Positions 52,887-61,048 are shown, counted from the stretch's first letter. The stretch: 64,000 nt of DNA from Pantoea coffeiphila (GCF_016909495.1 NZ_JAFBFW010000006.1:395174-459173), one strand, 5' to 3'. The notes: generated by a model not told the origin, from the letters alone. Translations and numbers: made by a program.

Positions 52887-53729
52887 ATGTCACAACTGCA
52901 ACCCGCACTGGATCACGTGGTGATCAACGTCGGCCCACAGCTGGATGAGGCGGCAGCGCTGTTTCAGCGTCTCGGTTTCCAGCTTACCGCACGCGGCCAC
53001 CACTCGCTGGGTTCAAGTAATCACCTGGCGATTTTCGACAATAACTACCTTGAACTGCTCGGTTATGAACCGGATCGCGGCAATCTGCGCCGCGATCTGT
53101 GGCAATCGCCGATTGGCCTTTCCGGGCTGGTGTGGAAAACCAACGATGCCGATGCGGTGTACCAGCATCTGCAACAGCAGCAGCTGGCCGATACGCCACC
53201 GGGGTCGTTTTTCCGTCCGGTCACCCTGCCGGACGGCAGTGAGACGGAAGCCCGTTTTCGTACCGTCAGACTGCATGCCGATCGCGTACCGAACGGCCGC
53301 AGCTTCTTCTGCCAGCATCTGACTCCAGACGCGGTTTGGCAGAAAGACTGGCAGGTACATTCGAACGGCGTCACGCAGATCCGTGAATTCGTTATCGCAG
53401 CGGATCATCCCGGACAGGCCGCCGAGGTTTATCTTCAGCTGTTCCCTTCCGTGGCGCTACAGGAAACGGAAAGCGGTGAACGGGTCATTGATGCAGGCGT
53501 GGCGCGGATACGCTTTGTTCCGACCGAGGCGGCGAAAGCCGAGTTCGGCACGCTGCCGGACGACTACAACGGTTCGGCCAGAATGGTGGCGCTAAGCCTG
53601 CACAGCACCTCGCTGGAACAGGTGAAAAACAGCCTGTCCCAAAGCGGTATTCTCTTCCATGAGGATCGGCAGGGCGTTCGCGTTGATGCCCGGCACGCAT
53701 TCCAGCTGGCGCTGCGCTTTACGCAGTAA
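52887..53729 (+). CDS. VOC/glyoxalase-like protein
   Basis: 280 residues. Starts with the VOC strand LDHVVINVG, then ALFQRLGFQLTARGHHSLGSSNHLAIFDNNYLELLGY, which contains candidate metal ligands His and Glu. The length and layout match the Glyoxalase_3-like group. It is 43 bases after the CMD gene with AGGAG before the ATG, so it belongs to the same operon and may act as a dioxygenase, isomerase or lyase on the same compound. Reaction unknown. A 9-bp tandem array follows. Confidence 0.82.
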   Translation: MSQLQPALDHVVINVGPQLDEAAALFQRLGFQLTARGHHSLGSSNHLAIFDNNYLELLGYEPDRGNLRRDLWQSPIGLSGLVWKTNDADAVYQHLQQQQLADTPPGSFFRPVTLPDGSETEARFRTVRLHADRVPNGRSFFCQHLTPDAVWQKDWQVHSNGVTQIREFVIAADHPGQAAEVYLQLFPSVALQETESGERVIDAGVARIRFVPTEAAKAEFGTLPDDYNGSARMVALSLHSTSLEQVKNSLSQSGILFHEDRQGVRVDARHAFQLALRFTQ

Positions 53730-53773
53730 ACCGAGGCGAAAAGGTCAGTACAGCGGCATGGGTCACACGGACC

Positions 53774-53854
53774 AGGCAGGTCAGGCAGGTCAGGCAGGTC
53801 AGGCAGGTCAGGCAGGTCAGGCAGGTCAGGCAGGTCAGGCAGGTCAGGCAGGTC
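53774..53854. repeat. tandem array of nine 9-bp units
   Basis: AGGCAGGTC is repeated nine times without variation, in the 200-base gap between the VOC gene and the convergent LVIVD gene. Being a multiple of three, it keeps frames open on both strands and creates false GQA or LPD repeat proteins. A related 8-bp unit (TCAGGCAG on the other strand) makes the array at 63633. Confidence 0.9.
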
Positions 53855-53932
53855 AGAATCGCTCAGACCGGTCGTAAAAATAGCGGGCATTGGCCCGCTG
53901 TTTAATTTTACCCGTCGGCAAAAAAACGGTGC

Positions 53933-55177
53933 TTAGCCGAGATACTCGATAATCGACAGGCCGCCGTTATAGTCGGTACTGTAGATAATGCCCGCGGCAT
54001 CTACAAACACATCACACGACTGGATCACCTGCGGGCGTCCCGGCCTTGTATCCATCATTTTTTCCGGGGCGGCAGGCACCAGCGCACCGGTTTCCACCGG
54101 CTGATACGGATTGCTGATGTCGTAGGCACGCACGCCCGCATTCTGCCAGGTAGCAAAGATCAGCGATGAGCTGACAAAGCTTCCCGGGCGGTTTTCATGC
54201 AGGTTGTGCGGACCAAAGTGCGCCCCTTTCGCCACGTAGTCGATTTCACCCGGCTGCGGGAAGGTCGAAATGCTGATCGGATTGGACGGTTCGCGAATAT
54301 CAAACAGCCAGATATGCTTCTCCCCGTCTTCCTGGTTATCCAGCACCGCTTCATCCAGCACCACCAGCAGATCGCGATCCGGCAGCGGCAGCGCGGTATG
54401 CGTTCCGCCACCGAACGGCGGGCTCCAGTTGCGGTGGCTTATCAGCGTCGGCTGGCTGCGATCGCTGACGTCCAGCAGCGTCAGGCCGCCGTCACGCCAG
54501 CTGCCGTAGGCGGTATCGCCGCTGATAATCGCATGATGCAGCGCATAGCGTTTACCTTCCGGCCAGTCGGGCTGTTCGCCTTCTGCGGCGTTCATGCCCG
54601 GCAGCCACCAGCGGCCTGCCACCTCCGGCTTTTGCGGATTGGCGAGGTCGATGGTCAGGAAGATATAGTCGGTAAAACCGTCCAGCAGCGCGGACACGTA
54701 GGCCCAGCGGCCGCCCACATACCAGATGCGGTGAATACCAATACCGTTCAGCGGCAGGAAGCTGATTTCACGCGGGCGATCGGGGATGGAAATATCAAAA
54801 ATGCGCAGACCGGCGCTCCAGCCCTTATCCTGCACATCGCTGACCGTCTCCCCCACCGAGCGGGTGTAATACACCTTCTCATCGGCAAATCGCACGTCGG
54901 CAAACAGGTCGCGGGCGTTGATCACCAGCAGCAGATCGTCATGCGCCTGGAGATGCACATTCCACGTTCCCGGCGGCGCGGCAATATAACCTGCCGGCCG
55001 GGGGTTTTTCGCATCACGGACATCAATAATCGAAAAACCGGAAGAAACCATATGGCCCACGTAGGCGTAGCCACGGTGAACCATGACCTGTACACCGTCC
55101 GGTCGCCCACCCTGGTCGCTGTGACCAATCAGGCGCATGTTCCGGCTGAATTCCGGGATCGGTAAACTGTCTGACAC
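53933..55177 (-). CDS. LVIVD-repeat beta-propeller protein
   Basis: 414 residues with no signal peptide. Repeated blades of the type GYAYVGHMVSSGFSIIDVRDAKNPRPAGYI, FLTIDLANPQKPEVAGRW, GLTLLDVSDRSQPTLISHRNW, IWLFDIREPSNPISISTFP and VRAYDISNPYQPVETGAL mark an LVIVD/YVTN-like seven-bladed propeller. The function of this family is unknown; conserved His in GPHNLHENRPG might bind metal, as in selenium-binding-protein-like propellers. It lies ten bases after a periplasmic binding protein gene and is cotranscribed with it. Confidence 0.8.
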   Translation of the reverse strand: MSDSLPIPEFSRNMRLIGHSDQGGRPDGVQVMVHRGYAYVGHMVSSGFSIIDVRDAKNPRPAGYIAAPPGTWNVHLQAHDDLLLVINARDLFADVRFADEKVYYTRSVGETVSDVQDKGWSAGLRIFDISIPDRPREISFLPLNGIGIHRIWYVGGRWAYVSALLDGFTDYIFLTIDLANPQKPEVAGRWWLPGMNAAEGEQPDWPEGKRYALHHAIISGDTAYGSWRDGGLTLLDVSDRSQPTLISHRNWSPPFGGGTHTALPLPDRDLLVVLDEAVLDNQEDGEKHIWLFDIREPSNPISISTFPQPGEIDYVAKGAHFGPHNLHENRPGSFVSSSLIFATWQNAGVRAYDISNPYQPVETGALVPAAPEKMMDTRPGRPQVIQSCDVFVDAAGIIYSTDYNGGLSIIEYLG

Positions 55178-55187
55178 GGTATCGTCC

Positions 55188-56252
55188 TTACTTTTTGTAT
55201 TTCGCTTCCAGGGTGGCGAACCACGGTGCCACGAAGTCTTCGGTCTGGCCCCAGCCCGGGATGATTTTGCTCAGGCCCGCCACGTTAACCGGGCCAGGCT
55301 GGGCTGCCAGCAGCGCCTGCGGAATAGTGGTGGCTTTGAACTCGTAGCTGTCCGGCGTGGCTTCACCCGCCAGTTTCAGCGCCACCAGGCGCACGTTGGT
55401 GGCACCGATCAGTTTTGGATCGACCGCCGCAGTGACTTTCCACGGGCTGCCGGCTTCACGCATCAGCTGCAGATCCTGGTTGGAAACGTCGATGCTGTAG
55501 AGTTTGATTTCGGTACGGCCATTCTCTTTCAGCGCCTTCATCGCACCCTGGCTGAAGGCGTCCCAGGTTCCCCAGATCGCATCCACTTTGCCTTTCGGGT
55601 ATTTGGCCAGCAGCGCGCCCACTTTATTGGCGGTATCACCCTGCACATCGGAGGAAACAGCACCGACGGATTCCAGCTCGTGGATACCCGGGTTTTCCTG
55701 CAGCAGCTGCTTATAAGCGGCCTGACGACGTTCCATCGGCGGGAAACCGGCAACCCACAGTTTGATGATGTTGGCTTTACCGTTGTGATCCTGCACCAGC
55801 TGACCGAAGGAGAGTTTGGTCAGCGAGGCATCGTCCTGCTGGGTAACGGTCGCGCCCGGAATAGTGCCGTCAACGGAGGTATCAAACACCGACACCGCAA
55901 TGCCGCTGTCGACGATCTTTTTAATCAGCGGTGCGGCATACGGCGCGCGCCCCTGTGACAGAATGATCCCATCATACTTCTGGCTGATCGCCTGGTTGAC
56001 GAAATCCTGGAATTTCGCGTCGTCACCGTTGGTTAAAAAAGTACTGACCTTAAAGCCCAGCGCTTTACCCTGCTGGATCGCGCCCTGAACGAACTGTGTG
56101 GTGTTATCGTCAGAACCGAGGTTACGGATCACGGCGATACGCACCGGGCCATCATGGCTGGCAATTTTCTCCGGTACCGGAGTCGGCGTGGCGGCATGAA
56201 CGGGCAGAGCGCTGGCAACTAACAGAGCCAGTACGGAAAAAATTGGTTTCAT
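55188..56252 (-). CDS. orphan type 1 periplasmic binding protein
   Basis: 354 residues from ATG 56252 (AGGGA upstream); the longer frame to 56333 has no ribosome site and would hide the signal peptide. Sec signal MKPIFSVLALLVASALPVHA. The mature part is a Peripla_BP_4 sugar-binding fold (RIAVIRNLGSDDNTTQFVQGAIQQGKALG, YDGIILSQG, DAIWGTWDAFSQGAMKAL). No permease or ATPase gene is near, so it either serves a distant transporter or acts as a sensor protein like TorT. Shares an operon with the propeller gene. Confidence 0.83.
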   Translation of the reverse strand: MKPIFSVLALLVASALPVHAATPTPVPEKIASHDGPVRIAVIRNLGSDDNTTQFVQGAIQQGKALGFKVSTFLTNGDDAKFQDFVNQAISQKYDGIILSQGRAPYAAPLIKKIVDSGIAVSVFDTSVDGTIPGATVTQQDDASLTKLSFGQLVQDHNGKANIIKLWVAGFPPMERRQAAYKQLLQENPGIHELESVGAVSSDVQGDTANKVGALLAKYPKGKVDAIWGTWDAFSQGAMKALKENGRTEIKLYSIDVSNQDLQLMREAGSPWKVTAAVDPKLIGATNVRLVALKLAGEATPDSYEFKATTIPQALLAAQPGPVNVAGLSKIIPGWGQTEDFVAPWFATLEAKYKK

Positions 56253-56426
56253 CAGAGATCCCTGTGGCAAAAAGTAAACTGGAGAATAAACGGCACGATA
56301 TGTCACTTTTTCATGCCTGTAACTGACTGACAAAGAAGTAAAAGGAATAAGTAACTATAAAAAAAGTATTAGCCTGTGGCAGAGGCTCTACAGCAGGATA
56401 GAGGCAAAGAAACACTAAGGATTATC

Positions 56427-57515
56427 ATGGACATTACTGCAATTCAGGTCGTTCCCGGCCCCGCTAACTACTATTCCCATCCCGGCGCACTGACGCGTCT
56501 GGCAGATTTCTATAGCGAAGAACAACTTTCACATGCCGTGTGGCTTTACGGCGAGCGAGCAATTCATGCCGCGCGACCTTTCCTGCCTGCGGCATTCTCA
56601 CAGAACGGCGCGCGACACCTGCAATACGGCGGTCACTGTACCGACCCCGATCTTGCCGAGCTGGCACAGGCTGCCGGTGACGATCGCCAGGTGGTGATTG
56701 GCGTGGGCGGCGGTGCGCTGCTGGATACCGCCAAGGCGCTGGCGCGCCGCCTTAATCTGCCGTTTGTTGCCATTCCTACCATCGCCGCCACCTGCGCCGC
56801 CTGGACGCCGCTTTCGGTGTGGTACAACGCAGCCGGCCAGGCCTCGCACTACGAAATATTCAACGATGCGAATCACCTGGTGCTGGTGGAGCCGGAAATC
56901 CTGCTGCAGGCCCCGGTTGAATATCTGCTGGCCGGGATCGGCGATACGCTGGCGAAGTGGTATGAAGCCGTGGTGCTGGCACCCGAACCCAAAAAACTGC
57001 CGCTGACCGTACGTCTGGGCATTGATACTGCTGCCACCCTGCGCGATGTGCTGCTGGGGCAGAGTGAAGCCGCGCTGGCTGACCAGCAGAAAGGCGTGCT
57101 GAGTCAGGATTTCATGGACGTGATTGACGCCATCATCGCCGGCGGCGGCATGGTAGGCGGCCTCGGCGAACGCTATACGCGTATCGCGGCAGCGCATGCT
57201 GTGCATAACGGTCTGACCATTCTGCCGCAAACGGCACGCTATCTGCACGGTACTAAAGTGGCCTACGGTATTCTCGTGCAGTGCGCGTTGCTGTCCGAAG
57301 AAGCCGCCACGCGTCAGCTGATTGCGGCCTATCAGCGCTTCAATCTGCCAACCACGCTGGCGGCGCTGGGCGTGGACGTCAACGATCCGGCCCAGATCGA
57401 TCCGGTCATCGCGCACACCCTGCGTCCGAAAGAATCGATCCATGCGCTGCCGATCCCCGTTACGCCGGACAGCCTGCGTGCAGCGTTCCTTCACGTTGAG
57501 TCCTTAGGTCAGTAA
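56427..57515 (+). CDS. hcxA: hydroxycarboxylate dehydrogenase A
   Basis: 362 residues from ATG 56427, the same length as E. coli HcxA (YbdH), which reduces 2-oxoacids such as 2-oxoglutarate and 2-oxobutyrate with NADPH. Very similar stretches: VVIGVGGGALLDTAKALARRL, IPTIAATCAAWTPLSVWYN, LLAGIGDTLAKWYEAVVLAP, AAAHAVHNGLT and HTLRPKESIHALP. It is an iron-type/glycerol dehydrogenase-like enzyme with the GGG nucleotide loop and the metal-binding Asp and His positions. AAGGA precedes the ATG. Divergent from the orphan binding protein. Confidence 0.9.
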   Translation: MDITAIQVVPGPANYYSHPGALTRLADFYSEEQLSHAVWLYGERAIHAARPFLPAAFSQNGARHLQYGGHCTDPDLAELAQAAGDDRQVVIGVGGGALLDTAKALARRLNLPFVAIPTIAATCAAWTPLSVWYNAAGQASHYEIFNDANHLVLVEPEILLQAPVEYLLAGIGDTLAKWYEAVVLAPEPKKLPLTVRLGIDTAATLRDVLLGQSEAALADQQKGVLSQDFMDVIDAIIAGGGMVGGLGERYTRIAAAHAVHNGLTILPQTARYLHGTKVAYGILVQCALLSEEAATRQLIAAYQRFNLPTTLAALGVDVNDPAQIDPVIAHTLRPKESIHALPIPVTPDSLRAAFLHVESLGQ

Positions 57516-57556
57516 AACGCAGAGTCGGCTCATCTTACCCAGGGTGAGCCAGATAT

Positions 57557-57565
57557 TTATCCACA
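57557..57565 (+). other. DnaA box
   Basis: An exact TTATCCACA lies about 1.3 kb left of the first iteron cluster, after hcxA. A single box may be chance or a titration site. Confidence 0.4.
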
Positions 57566-57666
57566 GAATCGGGGGATAATTCAGTGAGTAACTGTATTAA
57601 ACCTGAGAAGAAACACCTCGTAAAAATCATTAACGATTTGATAGCTGGTGGTTTTTTTTATTTGTG

Positions 57667-57705
57667 AATCGGCCAGGGGTGAACGAACGCCGTGGCCGAT
57701 TTTAT
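57667..57705 (+). terminator. terminator candidate after hcxA
   Basis: AATCGGCCA pairs perfectly with TGGCCGATT across a 17-base loop and is followed by TTAT. It lies 150 bases after the hcxA stop. Confidence 0.5.
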
Positions 57706-57737
57706 CACCGATATTTCAGACTAATCCGGGAACCCTG

Positions 57738-57752
57738 CGTGACAATGTCACG
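57738..57752. promoter_or_regulatory. perfect 15-bp palindrome upstream of the LacI-like gene
   Basis: CGTGACA and its complement flank one A, 92 bases before the start of the LacI-like gene. It looks like a repressor site. Confidence 0.5.
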
Positions 57753-57844
57753 AAAATCATGCTGCGCGATGGGGCATGGAGACAAAGGCATTTTTTGCTA
57801 TTCTGTCAGCGCGACTTTCCCGTCAGAAGCCTAATGAGTAAACC

Positions 57845-58741
57845 ATGATGAAGGACAGAACAGATATGGCGCAGTCCCGTGAAGATAAAACCAAAATTAT
57901 CGGCGTGGTCAGCGATGAATTTACCAATCCCTACACCGTCACCCTGCTGAATGAGCTGAGCCGTCAGTTAAACCAGCGCGGCTGCGTTACGCTGCTGCTG
58001 AACGTTAACTCACGTGACGGCTTGCAGGCTGCGTTGAGCAGTGCAGCCGCGTTAAAGCCTGATGCACTGATTTTCCTCTCTTCCCTTTTCAGCGACGAGT
58101 TGCGTATTGCCGCCGATATTCTGCCACAGGTTCCGGCCATTTATATCGGCAGTGCTGCACCAGACGCTACGGCAGACAGCATCGGCGTTGATGGCCACAC
58201 CGCCGGTAAGCAGGTTGCCAGGCTGCTAAGTTCACAGGGCTATTCCCGTTTCGGTTATCTGCAGGCGCAGGACTCCGCACCGCTGCCGCAACAGGCAGGC
58301 TACAGCGAAGGGCTGACGGCAGCACATCATTCCGTCAAACAGGTGCTGACCGCCGGAGGCTTCGATCGTGAACACGCCTGGCGCGCCACGCTGGCATACC
58401 TGAAGCAAACCTGGGCTTCCGAACGTATCGATGCCCTGTTCTGTGACAACGACGAGCTGGCGTTTGGCGCACTACAGGCAGTGCGTGACTTTGGCGAACG
58501 AGTTCACGTTGGCGTTGTTGGATCTGGCGACACCAGTGAAGCGCACTCCGCAACCTGGCATCTCACCAGTCTGTCACAGCGCAGCGATCTGCTGGTTGGC
58601 GAAGCGCTCAGCCGCCTGCTGGATAACCACAGCGATCCGGAAGGCGCATGGCGTCATGGAGAACTGAAAGTCCGACATTCACACCTGAGCCGCGAAACCT
58701 TCAGTGAGCCCTCGCAGTGTGGCTGCGCCAGCCGTCATTGA
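57845..58741 (+). CDS. LacI-type effector domain without DNA-binding domain
   Basis: 298 residues. From about residue 18 it is a LacI/PurR ligand-binding domain (KIIGVVSDEFTNPYTVTLLNELSRQLNQRGCVTLLLN, DALIFLSS, IGVDGHTAGKQVARLLSSQGYSRFGYL, DALFCDNDELAFGALQAVRDFG). The 55-60-residue LacI HTH that should come first is missing, and I see no HTH in any frame of the preceding 300 bases. No signal peptide, so not a periplasmic protein. It ends with an unusual CGCASRH. It may be a decayed regulator or a sensor partner for another protein. Confidence 0.8.
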   Translation: MMKDRTDMAQSREDKTKIIGVVSDEFTNPYTVTLLNELSRQLNQRGCVTLLLNVNSRDGLQAALSSAAALKPDALIFLSSLFSDELRIAADILPQVPAIYIGSAAPDATADSIGVDGHTAGKQVARLLSSQGYSRFGYLQAQDSAPLPQQAGYSEGLTAAHHSVKQVLTAGGFDREHAWRATLAYLKQTWASERIDALFCDNDELAFGALQAVRDFGERVHVGVVGSGDTSEAHSATWHLTSLSQRSDLLVGEALSRLLDNHSDPEGAWRHGELKVRHSHLSRETFSEPSQCGCASRH

Positions 58742-58778
58742 TCCAACGATGACAGCGCTACGATCCTTTCCATCCTGA

Positions 58779-58815
58779 AAAACAGCCCGGAGCCGATTCC
58801 GGGCTGTTTTCTTTC
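58779..58815 (+). terminator. intrinsic terminator
   Basis: AAAACAGCCCGGA pairs perfectly with TCCGGGCTGTTTT around a 6-base loop and runs into CTTTC. Ends the LacI-like transcript just before the first iteron. Confidence 0.88.
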
Positions 58816-58850
58816 ATACCAAAACCGATCCCGGCTAAAGATCCTTTTAA

Positions 58851-59250
58851 CATCCACTGTAGTAAGAGGATTCACTTTGAATATCCACTGTAGAGAGAAG
58901 TACGCTGAAATAACTACTGTGGAGAGTATTAACCACTATAGAGAGTGATAACCACTGCAACGAGTAGATAACCACTGTGGTGAGAGCACTATCCACTATG
59001 ATGAGTAACGGCGAAATAAAGTGGGTTTAAAGAGGTGGAAACTTAAATGTTAGTAATTACTAACATGCGATATAACAAGGCATTACAGGTTAGTGGTCAC
59101 CAGGGCGGCGCGGAATAACCACTGTAGAGAGTAACACCACTCATTACAGTGGTTACCCTACTCTCTACAGTGGTGGTTATTGATGGGAGGAAGTAAGATC
59201 GCTCACTACAGTGGATAGTGAATTGACGATCTTCTCTCTACAGTGGTTAA
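58851..59250. repeat. iteron cluster downstream of repA
   Basis: About twelve copies of a unit near ACCACTGTAGAGAGTA. Eight read left to right (CCACTG-like cores at 58854, 58885, 58914, 58933, 58952, 58972, 58993, 59119) and four in inverse orientation (cores at 59147, 59168, 59209, 59241). The middle ones are spaced 19-21 bp. They are the presumed RepA-binding sites on the downstream side of repA, as in RepFIB replicons. Confidence 0.85.
59047..59066. promoter_or_regulatory. perfect 20-bp palindrome inside the iteron region
   Basis: Arms ATGTTAGTAA and its exact complement meet without a spacer, in the 120-base gap between the seventh and eighth iteron. The sequence is unrelated to the iterons, so a different protein should bind here. 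Confidence 0.75.
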
Positions 59251-59254
59251 TTAA

Positions 59255-60280
59255 TCAGGATTTGCGGCCCTTGCGGATCTTCTCCAGCAGCTCCAGCTCT
59301 TCACGGGAGAGCATCACCATCTCCCCTTCTTTCTCTGTGCTGTCCGGGATGTCATCAAACTCGTCTTCGCCAATGTCAGGCAGACTAAGCGGGATGTCCG
59401 CCGGGCGCAGCTTTGGCCGTCTGTAGTGGATAACAAAGTACACCACTTTGCCGCGCTTCACTTCGGTATAGTCGAGGTAGCCAATTTCTTTCAGCTGCTC
59501 CATCGCCTTACGCACCGTGGCATTCTGCGTGATCGTTCGCGAGGTCAGATTCAGCCTTGCCCGCAGGCGAGCCATAGAGATCGGTGCCGGTGAAGGCGGC
59601 AGGCTTTCAATAAACGTATAGAGTGCCTGCGCGGACTCTTTACGCGAAAGTTCATTGATCGCCCTGAGCTGCAGCAGCACCTTTTTATCAAACTGATACA
59701 GCTCAAAGATCTTCGGATCGGCCTGAAGCGTTACCGAGTCATTTTTGGTGCTGTACTTCGCCGACTGAACCAGGTGAGTCACGTAGTACTCCCCTTCTTT
59801 GCTGCTGAAAGCAATGGTGTTGGTCGCAATGCGCGTCAGAGACGCATCCAGACGGCTTCTGAGCCGCGCAGAGGACCTGACCGAGGGTATCCCACAGAGT
59901 TTGGCAAAATCGATGAAGGGCAGCGTTACGCTGTCTCCCAGCACCTTGTATTTAGCAAACGCATGAATGATCCCGACCCAGGTCTTAAAGTCATTGTCCA
60001 TATCCAGTCGGGCACCGGTGATCTTTATATTCTCATACCCTTCCGACTTGACGATCGACAGCTGCTTTAACTCTTCCGTGACGTCCATCGTCGACATCTG
60101 GTTCTTACGCCCGCGCGCGGTGGATTTCAGCGTGGGAACAAACAGCCCCAGCCGCATCAGCGCCACGGGCTGCACGGTATTGTTGGTGTTAGGCGTGAGG
60201 TTGATAACTTCGCCGGTGCGTTTATCCGTTTCACTGAAAGCGTCGGCTATCATTTTGTTTTCTGGATCTTTATCCGGCAT
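59255..60280 (-). CDS. repA: RepFIB-type replication initiator RepA
   Basis: 341 residues. Two winged-helix domains of the Rep_3 initiator class: the N-terminal part about 75-205 ([38 protein letters not shown]) and the C-terminal part 210-300 ([63 protein letters not shown]). The C-terminal domain should bind the iterons that flank the gene on both sides. The tail is acidic, then basic. Iterons directly upstream of the start imply autoregulation. It is transcribed away from the partition genes. Confidence 0.93.
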   Translation of the reverse strand: MPDKDPENKMIADAFSETDKRTGEVINLTPNTNNTVQPVALMRLGLFVPTLKSTARGRKNQMSTMDVTEELKQLSIVKSEGYENIKITGARLDMDNDFKTWVGIIHAFAKYKVLGDSVTLPFIDFAKLCGIPSVRSSARLRSRLDASLTRIATNTIAFSSKEGEYYVTHLVQSAKYSTKNDSVTLQADPKIFELYQFDKKVLLQLRAINELSRKESAQALYTFIESLPPSPAPISMARLRARLNLTSRTITQNATVRKAMEQLKEIGYLDYTEVKRGKVVYFVIHYRRPKLRPADIPLSLPDIGEDEFDDIPDSTEKEGEMVMLSREELELLEKIRKGRKS

Positions 60281-60316
60281 TTTTCACATTCCGTAAACTC
60301 ACAGGCGAGGATCGCG

Positions 60317-60425
60317 ATTACTGGTTACAGTGGATACTAACACTCACTATAGCGGATGTTCTACTTACTACAGAGGTTTTATTACTTCCCACAGTGGTTA
60401 GTTTACTCACCACAGTGGATAACAA
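60317..60425. repeat. iteron block A upstream of repA
   Basis: Five units ending in CAGTGG-like cores at 60328, 60350, 60371, 60392 and 60413, spaced 22, 21, 21 and 21 bp, all in one orientation (inverse to the left cluster). They cover the repA promoter region, so RepA binding here should both start replication and repress repA. Confidence 0.85.
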
Positions 60426-60468
60426 CCCCTTCCAGGAGCAGGTGTAGCGCGGCCTGAGCGCATGCAGG

Positions 60469-60530
60469 GATCTTTATGGTTCTTATAAGGTTCTTTATGG
60501 ATCTTGTTACTGGATCTAAGCAGTGGATAA
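60469..60530. other. oriC-like AT-rich repeats and DnaA-like box, copy A
   Basis: Five short repeats beginning GATCTT or GTTCTT at 60469, 60479, 60490, 60500 and 60513, resembling the oriC 13-mers (GATCTNTTNTTTT), followed by a DnaA-like box read on the minus strand (TTATCCACT, 60522-60530). This looks like a DNA-unwinding element with Dam sites. Confidence 0.65.
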
Positions 60531-60679
60531 AATTACGTTATTTCAGGTCTGAAAACTGTGGAAAAGATCCGGTAACGACAGATCCGGATTTGTCTGTTCA
60601 CTTAACATCCCGCCACCGCCGCATTTCTGAACGAATTCAGACCCGATAAGGTTATTCACCGCGATCTCACTCCTTTCCT

Positions 60680-60782
60680 CACTACAGTGGTTTTGATCTA
60701 CTCTCTTCAGCCGTTGTCCGGCTCTCTACAGCGGTTGTTTTACTTACCGTAGCGGTTATTTTACTCCTTACAGTGGATAACG
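60680..60782. repeat. iteron block B
   Basis: Five further units with cores at 60685, 60708, 60729, 60750 and 60771, same orientation and almost the same spacing (23, 21, 21, 21 bp) as block A. Each lies 357-358 bp from its counterpart in block A. Confidence 0.85.
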
Positions 60783-60826
60783 ATCGGGTCTGAGGCCAGA
60801 CAGGACAAGGGCTGCGAGGGTGCGGG

Positions 60827-60889
60827 GATCTTCTTGGATCTATTTATGATCTATTGAGGATCTAATTATTGGATCTGGCCTGTGAATAA
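60827..60889. other. oriC-like AT-rich repeats and DnaA box, copy B
   Basis: GATC-led repeats at 60827, 60837, 60848, 60859 and 60872 (such as GATCTATTTATG), then a DnaA box read on the minus strand as TTATTCACA (60881-60889). Layout and spacing mirror copy A. Confidence 0.65.
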
Positions 60890-60996
60890 CGGGGAAAAAA
60901 TACACAATCCCGGTGTGAATATGAGTAAAACAACGATCTTTTCTTTCAGTCATCCATTTAGAGATAAAAGCCACCTTTATGTTGATAATTATCTTC

Positions 60997-61035
60997 GTAT
61001 GTAGGATTATTGATTTTAAGACGATAAGCTACATA
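60997..61035. promoter_or_regulatory. inverted repeat before parA
   Basis: TATGTAG (60997-61003) and CTACATA (61029-61035) flank 25 bp and lie just before the parA ribosome site. P1-type ParA represses its own operon through a dyad in this position, so this is a candidate parOP. Confidence 0.4.
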
Positions 61036-61048
61036 AGTGGAGACATTG

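Noticed and set aside
53564..53890. Repetitive LPD (minus) and GQA (plus) proteins of 72-108 residues
   Set aside because: They are translations of the 9-bp tandem array, have no ribosome site and overlap the VOC gene.
58851..59250. CRISPR array
   Set aside because: The units are short, variable, in both orientations and without unique spacers of constant length; they are iterons next to repA.
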